Shown: positions 44,426 to 53,026 of the stretch, in pieces
Position numbering within the stretch: the first letter of the stretch is position 1
How the letters are laid out: each line of letters begins with the position of its first letter
Origin: VAZQ01 sp050179645
GTDB taxonomy: Bacteria; Pseudomonadota; Alphaproteobacteria; Rhizobiales; Xanthobacteraceae
DNA: 64,000 nt
Direction: 5' to 3'
Assembly: GCA_050179645.1 (NCBI GenBank)
Contig: JBFXEX010000005.1
Span: forward strand, 18,058-82,057
The notes under the pieces: model-generated
Databases searched by the model: none
What the model was told of the DNA's origin: nothing
The model's input: only the letters and a program-made list of their open reading frames with translations
Made by a program: the position numbers and the translations under genes

Positions 44426-45709
44426 CTACTTCCGCGTCGTTTTTTCGAGGAAGCGCACCAGCGCTTCGCGATCGGCGGTCGAGCCGATGGTCTGTTCGGG
44501 CATTTTCGTGCCGGGCGTGTATTGCGCCGGCCCGACCTCGAACAGCTTCGCCACCGTCTCGGGCGTCCAGACGATGTCGAGCCGTTTTAGCGCCTCGGAG
44601 AAATTGTAGCCCGGCAGGCTCGCGATCTTGCGGCCGAAGATGCCGGCGAGGGTCGGCCCCGCGCGCACGCCGTCGTTTTCGTTCAGTGTGTGGCACGCGA
44701 CGCAGGCGCGAAAGACCTCGGCGCCCGGATCGCCCGCATAGGCGGCAAGAGGGTCCTTCGGCGCGCCCATAATCGTGTCGCCAATCGGCTCGCCGGTTAC
44801 CGCATCCCAGCGGCGGATCATGCGGTCGGTACCGCCGGTGAGCAGCGTGCGGCTGTCGGGAAAGAACGCGGCCGACCACACCGGGAGACCCGGGCCGACC
44901 AAAGTACGCACGAGCTTGCGCGTTGGGCGCTCGACAATGGCGACGGAGCCGCGAATACCGGCTGCGGCGATCAGCCGGCCGTCGGGCGATACGGCCACCG
45001 CGATGAGCGGCATTTGTGCGACTTCGACCCGCGCCCGATCGGCTCCGTCCGGTGCACGGAGATAGAGCGCGCCGTCGGCGCCGCCGGCCGCGATCTCGCC
45101 ATCGGGCGCTACGGCGACCGAGTTGAGTGCGGCCGGCAGCGCAACGACCGCTGGCGCGCCGCCGCCGGTCAGCGGCCAGACGCGCAGCGTTGCGTCATAG
45201 CCGGCGGTCAACACCGCGCGGCCGTCGGGCGTGAATGCCACGCCGTTGACGTTATCGCCATGGCCTTCGAGTACCCGCACGTCTCCGCCGTCGAGCGACC
45301 AGAGCCGCGCGGTGCGGTCCCACGACGCCGACGCAAGCATCCGTCCATCTGGCGACACGGCCAATGCGACGACCGGCGCGGTGTGCCCCTCCAGCACGCG
45401 CGCAGGCTGCGCCGCGCCCGGCATCCAGATCGCGATGCGCGCATCCTCGCCGCTGGTGACGAGCCGGCCGTCCGGCAGTAGCGCCACCGCATTGACGGCG
45501 CCGTTGTGGAATCGCAGCACCTGCATGGCGGCGTTGCGCTCCAGCGACCAGCGGATCGCGGATGTATCGAAGCTGCCGGAGAGGGCGGTCCTGCCGTCGG
45601 GCGAGATTGCGAGTGCACGTACCGGGCCGCCATGCCCGCGCAACTGCGCTTGAGTTGCGGGGGCTGACGAGACGACGATGGCAAAGGCGGCCAAAACCCG
45701 AAACAGCAT
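44426..45709 (-). CDS. WD40 beta-propeller fused to cytochrome c
   Basis: 427 residues. Signal peptide (1-22), seven WD40-type repeats to about residue 310 (LRGHGGPVRALAISPDGRTALSGS; LEGHTAPVVALAVSPDGRMLASAS; GTDRMIRRWDAVTG), then a class I c-type cytochrome with heme motif Cys336-x2-Cys339-His340 (CVACHT) and distal Met403 in GTKMPEQ. Periplasmic. The fusion could dock a redox partner through the propeller; the molybdenum hydroxylase 5 kb away needs a cytochrome acceptor. Downstream of, and on the same strand as, the two MoeA-like genes. Confidence 0.9.
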   Translation of the reverse strand: MLFRVLAAFAIVVSSAPATQAQLRGHGGPVRALAISPDGRTALSGSFDTSAIRWSLERNAAMQVLRFHNGAVNAVALLPDGRLVTSGEDARIAIWMPGAAQPARVLEGHTAPVVALAVSPDGRMLASASWDRTARLWSLDGGDVRVLEGHGDNVNGVAFTPDGRAVLTAGYDATLRVWPLTGGGAPAVVALPAALNSVAVAPDGEIAAGGADGALYLRAPDGADRARVEVAQMPLIAVAVSPDGRLIAAAGIRGSVAIVERPTRKLVRTLVGPGLPVWSAAFFPDSRTLLTGGTDRMIRRWDAVTGEPIGDTIMGAPKDPLAAYAGDPGAEVFRACVACHTLNENDGVRAGPTLAGIFGRKIASLPGYNFSEALKRLDIVWTPETVAKLFEVGPAQYTPGTKMPEQTIGSTADREALVRFLEKTTRK

Positions 45710-45729
45710 TGCAACAGTCTATCCGAAAA

Positions 45730-47730
45730 TTAGATGTACGCGGGACGCATTCCGAGGGCGCGGATTTTCTGTCGCACCGCATCGTCGCGTAGCGCTTCCA
45801 GGAAGGCCTGCACGCCCGGGCGCTGCCGCCGCTTCTCGACCAGCAGGAAGTCGTAATCCTCGGGCGCGATCGGCGTGAATGCCAGGCCATAGAGCTTGGC
45901 CACCGGTTCAATCGCGATGCCCCAGTCGGCGCGGCCCTGCGCGACGGCAGCTGCGACCGCGTTGTGCGACCGCGGCTGGTTGCTGTAGCCCGGCGGCCGC
46001 TTGCCGCTGAGCAACTGGTCGATCAGCACGCGGGTTCCGGCGCCGGCATTGCGGTTGACCATCAGGCAGTCCGTATCCGCGACGGCAGTTTCGATCGCGT
46101 CCGCGATGTCGCGTCCAGCGAAGCGCGCGTCGCCCGGGCGATAGACCAGGCCCTGCATCCGCTGCCAACCTTTCACCAATGCAAGGCCAGGACGCAGCAG
46201 GTGCGCGTTGTAGATGCCTGTCGCCGGATCGATGAGGTGCGTAGGCGCCAGATCGCATTCGCCGCGCGTCGCGGCGGTAACGCCGCCCTGGCTGCCGACC
46301 GCGATGGTGCGGGCAGTGAGGCCCCGCTCGGCGAGCGCGCCAAGCACCGTGTCGAGTGCGACACAGTGGCTGCCCATAACGACAAGATCGGGCATCGCGG
46401 TGCTGTCGCCGATCAGCGTGACGCGCGTGCGCGTGCCGGCATCGAGTGCATGCGCGAGCGCGTCGATCTCCAGGAAGCCGTCGGCCTGCGAGAAGCTCGT
46501 CACCGCGCCAGAACCCTTCTGGGTCGGAAACGCCACCGGCCCGCTCTCGCCGGCCGTCAGCGCCACCAGTACGAATTCCTGCCGGCCGAACTCCGACGAA
46601 ATGCGCACAGGCACCTCGGCCTCGAGTGTGCGCGCGGCCTCCGGCGGCAGCCCGGCGAGCGCGCGGATCACCGGCGCGACGAAGGCATGGAAGGTGAAGA
46701 TCGCAGACGTCGGGAAGCCGGGCAGCACCGCGAGCGGCTTGCTGCCGCATACCGCGAGGCAGAGCGGCTTGCCAGGCTTGAGCGCGACCCCGTGCACTTG
46801 GATGCCGGGGGGTCCGAGCTTCGACACGATGTGGTGCGAAAGATCGCCCGCGCCCTTTGAGGTGCCGCCCGACAGCAGCACCATGTGGCAGGATTCGAGC
46901 GCGACGCGCACTGCGCGTTCGAGTGCCGCAGCGTCGTCCGGAAACGCGCCGAATGGTACTGGCTCGCCGCCCGCTTCCGCGACAGCCGCCGCTACGATGG
47001 CGCCGTTGCTGTCGTAGACCTGGGCAGGGCCGAGTGGCCGGCCGGGGCTCACGAGTTCGTCGCCGGTCGACAGCACTGCGACGCGTGGCCGCCGCACCGC
47101 GTCGACTTCGGCAATGCCGCAGGCCGCCAGCATGCCGATCTCGCGCGACGAGATGCGCGTGCCGCGGCGGAGCACGATTTCGCCGCGCGCAATGTCCGAG
47201 CCTGCATATGAGACGAACTGGCCGGGCGTCACGGCGCGGCGCACGTCGATTGCGGGCGCGCCGGGGTCGTCGACCAATTCGGTGTGCTCGATCATCACGA
47301 CGGCATCGGCGCCGCGCGGCACCACGCCCCCAGTGGCGATCGTGGTCGCGGTTCCGGAACTGACCGCCAGCTTCGGCGCGTGGCCGCACACCACGACTTC
47401 GCGATTGAGAATGAGCCGCCGCGGGTCCGTGTCGGTCGCGCCCGCAACGTCGGCAGCACGCAGCGCAACGCCATCCACATTGGCGCGGTCGAACGGCGGC
47501 ACGTCGATCGGCGCCAGAACGTCGTGCGCCAATACGCGGCCGAGCGCGGCGCCGAGCGCGACGGCCTCGGCCGGCATTGGCGTCAGGTCGAGATGATGCG
47601 CAAATCGCGCGCGCGCTTGGTCGGCGGAGACGACTTCGAGAAACTGCTCCTGCCGTGCCGCGCGGCGGACAGCGGCGAACAGATCCTGCTCGGATTGTTC
47701 CCTGGACGGGACGCGCGACCGGTCGCTCAT
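45730..47730 (-). CDS. MoeA-PBP-domain fusion, molybdopterin handling protein
   Basis: 666 residues. Residues about 30-440 are MoeA-like (molybdenum insertion into molybdopterin): PPFDRANVDGVALRAADV in place of the common AMDGYA box, STGDEL (221-226), SGGTSKGAGD (287-296), LPGFPTSAIF (336-345). Residues about 447-650 are a PBP-like substrate-binding domain (VVMGSHCVALDTVLGAL; GIYNAHLL; NAGAGTRVLIDQLL) as in molybdate/tungstate-related regulators, which probably binds an oxyanion. ATG 47730 overlaps the preceding gene by 4 bases (ATGA). Fusion known in archaea and some bacteria; role in this locus unproven. Confidence 0.88.
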   Translation of the reverse strand: MSDRSRVPSREQSEQDLFAAVRRAARQEQFLEVVSADQARARFAHHLDLTPMPAEAVALGAALGRVLAHDVLAPIDVPPFDRANVDGVALRAADVAGATDTDPRRLILNREVVVCGHAPKLAVSSGTATTIATGGVVPRGADAVVMIEHTELVDDPGAPAIDVRRAVTPGQFVSYAGSDIARGEIVLRRGTRISSREIGMLAACGIAEVDAVRRPRVAVLSTGDELVSPGRPLGPAQVYDSNGAIVAAAVAEAGGEPVPFGAFPDDAAALERAVRVALESCHMVLLSGGTSKGAGDLSHHIVSKLGPPGIQVHGVALKPGKPLCLAVCGSKPLAVLPGFPTSAIFTFHAFVAPVIRALAGLPPEAARTLEAEVPVRISSEFGRQEFVLVALTAGESGPVAFPTQKGSGAVTSFSQADGFLEIDALAHALDAGTRTRVTLIGDSTAMPDLVVMGSHCVALDTVLGALAERGLTARTIAVGSQGGVTAATRGECDLAPTHLIDPATGIYNAHLLRPGLALVKGWQRMQGLVYRPGDARFAGRDIADAIETAVADTDCLMVNRNAGAGTRVLIDQLLSGKRPPGYSNQPRSHNAVAAAVAQGRADWGIAIEPVAKLYGLAFTPIAPEDYDFLLVEKRRQRPGVQAFLEALRDDAVRQKIRALGMRPAYI

Positions 47731-48857
47731 GGCCACGCTTTTATCACGACCTCCACGCCCGGCGGATAGCCTTCGCTGTCCGCGGCAATCAAAATCCAAC
47801 CATCGGCCTGAGCGAGCGACGACAGCGGCAAATAGCCTGAAGCTATGGGCTCGGCGCCGCTCGGTTGCATTCGCACTGGAACCACCTCAGTCAGTCCCAA
47901 GTTAGAGGCAAGCTTGCGGGTGAGCCTCGCCGTGAACGTGGGTTCGGGCACTGCCGATCTGCCGAGCTTCGCCAGCATCGGCCGACCGAGCACGAGCCAG
48001 ATGGCGAGCGCTGCGTCGATCCGCCCAGGCAGAATGAGGACGGGGCGCGAGCCGATGAGGCCGAATGCGGCGGTCTCGCCCGGCGCGATCGCGATGCCAT
48101 GCGCCTCGACGCGGCCAACGCGCGCCAGCGTATGGACGCTGCGATCGGACGTGCCACTGCCGCTGCCGCCGATCACCACGATGGCATCGGCGTCCGGGTG
48201 TTCCATGTGCGTGGTCAGATCGTTCCGCGCTGCTTCGTCTGCGCGCATGATCTCCGCGCCGTCGGCGGCGATCACGCGTGCGATCATCGCCGATGCGGCT
48301 TCGAGCACGGGATCGGCGTTTGCAGTGGCGCGCAGGAGAAGAATGCGCGGCGCGCGTATCGGCACGCGCTCGATCCCGGCCACCGACAGTACCGCAACGT
48401 CGATGGCGCGCAGCCGCGCGCCGGCCTTCAGCAGGACGGTGCCAGCGCGGACATCGCCCTGCGGCGGCAGCACGCCCTCGCCGGGCGTGATCTGCGCCTG
48501 AATTTCAAGTCTGTCACCTTGGAGGGCCACGGCATCCGGCATTGCAACCGCATCGGTTCCGGGCGGCAGCGGGTCGCCGGCAGCGACACGATGAACCGCA
48601 GGCAGCAGTATCGGCGTGTAGCCGCCCGCATCGGCTGTCGTCTCGGACGCGACCGCATAGCCGTCGCGCAGTACAATGGCCGTCATCGGAAGATCGTGCA
48701 GCGCCGTCACGTCCGCAGCGAGTTCCCGCCCGGCCGCCTCGGCGACCGCAATGTCGCGCGGGGGCATCGGTGTGACCAGCGCGGCAATGCGGTCGAGCAC
48801 ATGGGCGACCGGCGTGAGCCGGGCGATCCGCTGCAGCGCTTGCAATTCGTCCTTCAT
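47727..48857 (-). CDS. Degenerate MoeA-like molybdopterin-binding protein
   Basis: 376 residues, MoeA fold with altered motifs: IVLRDGYAVASE for the first box, no TGDEL motif (ATANADPV at the site), GGSGSGTSD for the second box and ILPGRIDAALA instead of LPGNP. It keeps the DGYA aspartate. Likely a non-catalytic or specialised paralogue that may form a heterodimer with the coupled MoeA-PBP protein; MoeA acts as a dimer with the active site between subunits. That partnership is inference from the 4-base overlap and motif loss. Confidence 0.83.
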   Translation of the reverse strand: MKDELQALQRIARLTPVAHVLDRIAALVTPMPPRDIAVAEAAGRELAADVTALHDLPMTAIVLRDGYAVASETTADAGGYTPILLPAVHRVAAGDPLPPGTDAVAMPDAVALQGDRLEIQAQITPGEGVLPPQGDVRAGTVLLKAGARLRAIDVAVLSVAGIERVPIRAPRILLLRATANADPVLEAASAMIARVIAADGAEIMRADEAARNDLTTHMEHPDADAIVVIGGSGSGTSDRSVHTLARVGRVEAHGIAIAPGETAAFGLIGSRPVLILPGRIDAALAIWLVLGRPMLAKLGRSAVPEPTFTARLTRKLASNLGLTEVVPVRMQPSGAEPIASGYLPLSSLAQADGWILIAADSEGYPPGVEVVIKAWP

Positions 48858-48940
48858 CGCGGTCTCACGCCGTATATTGTGACGCCGCTGCGGCCAGCCA
48901 CGTTGGCTGCTGCCTGGAGATCGAATCGAGACCCGAACAT

Positions 48941-49165
48941 ATGGTGGAGAAGACCATCAATCTACGCGGGCTTAAATGTCCGCTGCCGGCGCTGCGGGCC
49001 CGCAAGGCGCTTGCCGGCCTCAAGGCCGGCGACCTGCTGATCGCGGAATGCACCGATCCGCTCGCCGCCATCGACATTCCAAATCTCGTCAACCAGACCG
49101 GCGACACGCTCGAAGACAGCGCGCGCGACGGCAAGACGCTGGTGTTCCGCATCCGCAAGACCTGA
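48941..49165 (+). CDS. TusA/SirA-family sulfur carrier
   Basis: 74 residues: INLRGLKCPLPALRARKALAGL with persulfide-bearing Cys13 followed by Pro14, and a compact two-layer fold. TusA proteins relay sulfur (or, as YedF, possibly selenium) to thiouridine, molybdopterin and sulfur-oxidation pathways. Divergent from the two MoeA-like genes, 83 bp apart. A function in molybdenum cofactor sulfuration here is inferred from location. Confidence 0.88.
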   Translation: MVEKTINLRGLKCPLPALRARKALAGLKAGDLLIAECTDPLAAIDIPNLVNQTGDTLEDSARDGKTLVFRIRKT

Positions 49166-49192
49166 GGTTGTTATATCGCGGACGTGCGACGC

Positions 49193-49320
49193 ACTCCGTC
49201 ACTCTCCCGCCGCGGGAGAGTTCGGTGCGCCGGGAACGGGGGCAGTGGGGAAGAGCACAATGGACGCAGAGGCCCTTCGCCCCCACCTTCTCCCAAGGAG
49301 AGAGGGCCTACCATCGGCGC
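49193..49320. repeat. Palindromic intergenic element between tusA-like and NTF2-like genes
   Basis: Contains a hairpin CTCTCCCG-CCG-CGGGAGAG and, further on, CTTCTCCCAAGGAGAG with purine-rich ends. Similar in style to the CCCTCC palindrome at 21.84 kb but not the same sequence. Lies between convergent genes, so it could serve as a terminator. Confidence 0.4.
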
Positions 49321-49343
49321 GGCACCTCCGGCACAACGTGAGA

Positions 49344-49859
49344 TCACGCGCGCAGAGCCTCGCGCAAAATCGCGCGCGCCGGTTCGGAGCCGTCGAGCAG
49401 GCGGATGCTCCGGCGCTTGAACTTCCAGCCCTCCGGCGTGCGGACAAGCTCCCACTTGTTGGCCGCCATGCGATGCACCCGGAAGCCCTTCGATGCACCG
49501 TGGTTCGGCACCTCGACCGGATCGCCCTGGGTTTGCGGCACCAGAATCTGCAGATAGGAAATAACGGTCGCGGTGTCGCCGTCGATCTTGACGAACGGCA
49601 GGCCGGTGAAGTGCGCGAGCCCGCCGGCGATCGCCGCCTGATGACCGGGGCTCGTCACATGCTCGGCGAGCGCCTGCCGGCCACGCGGGCTGGAGAGACC
49701 GGCGCCACGGTCGAACTCGCCGTCCTCGACCCAGCAAGAGGCGATGTGATCCCTGCCGCCGGTGTCCGCGCTCGGCGGATGGCTGGCGATCAGGTTGTAG
49801 ATTTCGAGCCGGTCTTCGATGGCGCGGATACGGTCTTCGAGGGTTCGGTCTGTGCTCAT
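49344..49859 (-). CDS. SnoaL/NTF2-like protein
   Basis: 171 residues, alpha+beta cone fold of the SnoaL_4 type: LEDRIRAIEDRLEIYNLIASHPPSADTGGRDHIASCWVEDGEFDRG, GLAHFTGLPFVKIDGDTATVISYLQIL, RVHRMAANKWELVRTPEGWKFKRRSIRLL. Members bind or dehydrate small lipophilic molecules; specific role unknown. ATG 49859 with GGGAG upstream; ATG 49880 is an alternative. Confidence 0.82.
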   Translation of the reverse strand: MSTDRTLEDRIRAIEDRLEIYNLIASHPPSADTGGRDHIASCWVEDGEFDRGAGLSSPRGRQALAEHVTSPGHQAAIAGGLAHFTGLPFVKIDGDTATVISYLQILVPQTQGDPVEVPNHGASKGFRVHRMAANKWELVRTPEGWKFKRRSIRLLDGSEPARAILREALRA

Positions 49860-49975
49860 GTCATTCTCCCATTTCTCCACCCGGTTACAACAAAGCCCGA
49901 AAGAAACCGGGGTCCCGGTCTGCAGCGCTCACCGCGCTTCGCTTGTGCTGCGCAGCGCCCGGGACACCAAGCTCC

Positions 49976-50920
49976 CTACCGCTTCGGGATGACTTCGCCG
50001 ATGGCGCCCGCGTCGTGCGCCGAGAAGAACAGACGGCCGTCCGGGATTGCCAGAATGGCGCGCGCGCCGCAGTTCGCCCCGCCGATCTCGTATTCGCCAA
50101 TGACACGGCCGTCGGGCGACATGCGGCCGATGCGGTTCGCGAAGTTTTCCGTAAACCACAGGTCGCCGTTGGGGGCGACGCAGACGCCGCGCAGCGAGGC
50201 GTTGGGCGTGCCGACCGGCCACTCGGTCATGAACGCCGCCCGGTCGATCCGGCCGAGCGCATTGGCCTTGGTCTCGACGAACCAGATATGGCCGTCGGGA
50301 TGCACCGCCATGGCGCGCGGCTCGCAGTTTGGCGTCGGAATCGGGTACTCGGTGACCCGGCCATCCATGGTGATGCGGCCGATCTGCCCGGCCTCGTATT
50401 CGCTGAACCAGATGTCGCCGTCGCGCACCACCGGCGACAGCGGACGGCAGCCTGGCGTGAGACCTTCGGAGAATTCCGTTACCACGCCTTGCGGCGTCAT
50501 GCGGCCGACCCGGCTGAGATGTGCTTCCGAGAACCACAGATTGCCGTCGGGCCCGCAGACGATACCGTCCGGGCCGGCGCCCGGCGTCGGCACCGGAAAC
50601 TCGGTGATCTCGCCCGCCGTGGTGATGCGGCCGATCTTGTTCCCGGCGTTCTCGCAGAACCAGAGCGCGCCGTCCGGGCCGGGAATAATGCCGATCGGTC
50701 TCGCGTTCGGCGTCGGGAGGTCGAACTCGGTGAAGCGTCCACTGTCGGGATCGAAGCGGCCGATCTTCGAGGTGCCGCTTTCGCAGAACCACAGATGGCG
50801 GTCGGGCCCGTACGCGACGATGTACGGCGCGCTGCCAGCGCTCGGAATCGGGTGCAGCACGATCTCGACATCCGCATTCTCTCGCACCGTGCTGGGCGAT
50901 GTGACAGGGCTTGCGGTCAT
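49976..50920 (-). CDS. Vgb-like seven-bladed beta-propeller (virginiamycin B lyase family)
   Basis: 314 residues made of repeated blades of about 42 residues, each with PDGxLWFxE-xxxxxIGRIT (e.g. GPDGALWFCENAGNKIGRITTAG). The fold matches streptogramin lyase Vgb, but many such proteins are not lyases. No signal peptide is evident. ATG 50920 is preceded by GGAGGAG. The downstream neighbour is an NTF2-like protein, upstream a racemase-like gene: possibly a small catabolic unit. Confidence 0.82.
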   Translation of the reverse strand: MTASPVTSPSTVRENADVEIVLHPIPSAGSAPYIVAYGPDRHLWFCESGTSKIGRFDPDSGRFTEFDLPTPNARPIGIIPGPDGALWFCENAGNKIGRITTAGEITEFPVPTPGAGPDGIVCGPDGNLWFSEAHLSRVGRMTPQGVVTEFSEGLTPGCRPLSPVVRDGDIWFSEYEAGQIGRITMDGRVTEYPIPTPNCEPRAMAVHPDGHIWFVETKANALGRIDRAAFMTEWPVGTPNASLRGVCVAPNGDLWFTENFANRIGRMSPDGRVIGEYEIGGANCGARAILAIPDGRLFFSAHDAGAIGEVIPKR

Positions 50921-51088
50921 ATTGGCTCCTCCAACCGAGCGAATGCGCGGGCGTGCGGGGTCCCGGAGATGGTCGAGAAAGCGATCCCTCACCCGGCTCG
51001 GACCTCGCTACCCTCACCTGCGAAAGGCGAGGACGCAATGACGGTGGGCTGCGCCCCTCGAATATTTCTCACGCAGCAGGATTCAGTA

Positions 51089-51835
51089 TCAGTACTGCTC
51101 GAGCAGCCTGCCGAACCCCTGGACGCGGTCGGCAATGCCGCTTTCGCGGAGCGCCGACCAATAGGTCGCAGCGTTGATCGCAAGCACCGGGATGCCGAGC
51201 CAGCGTTCGGCTTCGGCCGCAATGTCGGTCATGGCGAGGTCGGTTCCGGCCTGGACGATGGCGTCGACGTCCTGCGCGGCCAATGCCCTCAATCCGTCGA
51301 CCAGGTCGGCGGTGGTGGCATGCCCGATCAACACCTCGCTCGGCCGCTTGAGACTGTGGACGGCCTTGACCCGCCAGCCGTTCTCTTCGAAGAACCGGGC
51401 GACGTGCGCATCTCCGACCGGCTGATAGGGTGTCAGAATGCCGATGTTCTTGACGTGGGGAAATTTCCGCAGCGCCTCCGCACATGCCAGAGAGCCGAGC
51501 GAAACCGGTACGCCGGCGCGGGCCTTCAGGCGCTGCAGCAACTGGCCGGCGCCCGCCATGCCGCCCCAGAACGTCGGGATCGACATCGCCATGATTACGT
51601 GCGCAGGTTTGCAGGACATCACCCGGTCCACCGCGCCCAACAGGTCGGGCTCGATCGCGGTCATGATCTCCGCGAATTCAGTGTCGTTGGTCAGCGGCAG
51701 GTCGGGGATATGGATGCGGCCGATGTGATTGGTCACGCCGCGTGGCCGCATCGCGTCGGTTTCGGGCTGCACGATGGTGTTGGTCGACGGAACGACGATG
51801 CCGAGCTTCAATCGATAGCCAAGACGGTCAGCCAT
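51089..51835 (-). CDS. Asp/Glu racemase-superfamily protein (AMDase/maleate isomerase-like)
   Basis: 248 residues starting MADRLGYRLKLGIVVPSTNT, the opening seen in maleate isomerase and arylmalonate decarboxylase. The first half-site reads MAMSIPTFWGG and the second VQAGTDLAMTD, where AMDase has SCGG; no Cys is found at either catalytic position (the Cys residues at 75 and 118 lie elsewhere). So the usual two-cysteine racemase or one-cysteine decarboxylase chemistry looks impossible. Function unknown. Confidence 0.8.
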   Translation of the reverse strand: MADRLGYRLKLGIVVPSTNTIVQPETDAMRPRGVTNHIGRIHIPDLPLTNDTEFAEIMTAIEPDLLGAVDRVMSCKPAHVIMAMSIPTFWGGMAGAGQLLQRLKARAGVPVSLGSLACAEALRKFPHVKNIGILTPYQPVGDAHVARFFEENGWRVKAVHSLKRPSEVLIGHATTADLVDGLRALAAQDVDAIVQAGTDLAMTDIAAEAERWLGIPVLAINAATYWSALRESGIADRVQGFGRLLEQY

Positions 51836-51973
51836 TATGGGTCCTCGAAAGCCGGCAATGTCATTTATAGCCGCTCTCGATCGTAAGGCCAGTGCGGCGG
51901 TCTGCGAGCAATGGTATTGGCGGAGCAATTGCGGGTAGAGTCTGGTCAGTGCTTCCAGCGGGGGGTTGAACGT

Positions 51974-52801
51974 ATGAGCGGATGGTTTCCATTGCCGTCG
52001 GGTGCGACGGAGCGGCTCGTCAAGGCGGGCGATCTGACGATGAAGATCGTGGAGGCCGGCGGCGGGCCTCCTGTAATGCTGCTCCATGGGCTCGGTTGGG
52101 ACCATTCGCTCTGGAATCCGACGGTCGAGCGGTTCTCGCCGCGCTACCGCATGATCGCCGTGGATACGCGCGGCCACGGTGGAACCGACAAGCCCGCCGG
52201 GCCTTACGACATGGCGATGTTCGCGCGGGATTACGCCGCTCTGGCGGATGCGCTTGGTCTTGAGCGCGTCTGCGTCGTCGGGCTGTCGCAGGGCGGCATG
52301 GTGGCGCAGAAGCTTGCCTTGCTGCGTCCCGACCTGGTCTCGGCGCTGGTCCTGATCTCGACGTCGTGCAAGTCGGCGCCGTCCCTGCGCGACAATATGG
52401 AGGCGCGGATCGTCGCCATGGATAAGCTCGGGCCCGAGGCTGCGGCGAAGATCGCCGCGGAGAGCATCTTCTCGCCCGCATGGCGCGCGGCGAATCCAGC
52501 GGAACTGGCGCGGTTCTACGCCTGGCGTTCGGAGATGCCGACGGAGCCGCTCAACGCCGCGACCCGAGCGCTCTACGACTTCGATCTGTCGAACGACTTG
52601 CCGTCCATCAATGTGCCGACGCTGGTCGTGGCCGGCGCCGAGGACGTGCTGACGCGCCCGGCCGGTATGGAGGAGATTGCCGGCCTCATCCCGGGCGCGA
52701 AATATCAGCTCATTCCCGAATCCGGCCACATGCTTCCGGTCGAACAGCCGGCCGCTGTTTCAGCATTGTTGAATGATTTTCTCCGGGCGCATGTGCGCTG
52801 A
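51974..52801 (+). CDS. Alpha/beta hydrolase (3-oxoadipate enol-lactonase-like)
   Basis: 275 residues: MLLHGLGWDHSLWNP, nucleophile elbow VGLSQGGMVAQKLAL (Ser), acid GAEDVLTRP, His in IPESGHMLPVEQP. Resembles PcaD-type esterases/lactonases; substrate unknown. ATG 51974 after GGGGGG; an earlier ATG at 51911 lacks a ribosome site. Divergent from the racemase-like gene, 138 bp apart. Confidence 0.86.
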   Translation: MSGWFPLPSGATERLVKAGDLTMKIVEAGGGPPVMLLHGLGWDHSLWNPTVERFSPRYRMIAVDTRGHGGTDKPAGPYDMAMFARDYAALADALGLERVCVVGLSQGGMVAQKLALLRPDLVSALVLISTSCKSAPSLRDNMEARIVAMDKLGPEAAAKIAAESIFSPAWRAANPAELARFYAWRSEMPTEPLNAATRALYDFDLSNDLPSINVPTLVVAGAEDVLTRPAGMEEIAGLIPGAKYQLIPESGHMLPVEQPAAVSALLNDFLRAHVR

Positions 52802-53026
52802 TATTGCAGCCGGCACCCAGTGGCACCGCCGAACGCGGGGCCGGAAGTGTTTTGCGGCAGTATCCTACACCGACCGCCCAAGTAGAGCCGTATCGGCGGT
52901 GACCCGCACTCCGATTGGATTTCCGACCGTCGCGCCAAAGCCAGAATCGAAGTTTTCCGGATGGCCCAGCCGGGCCGCCCATGCCATACGGGCAAGCCGG
53001 AATATCTCACAATCCGGGGTAGGCGG

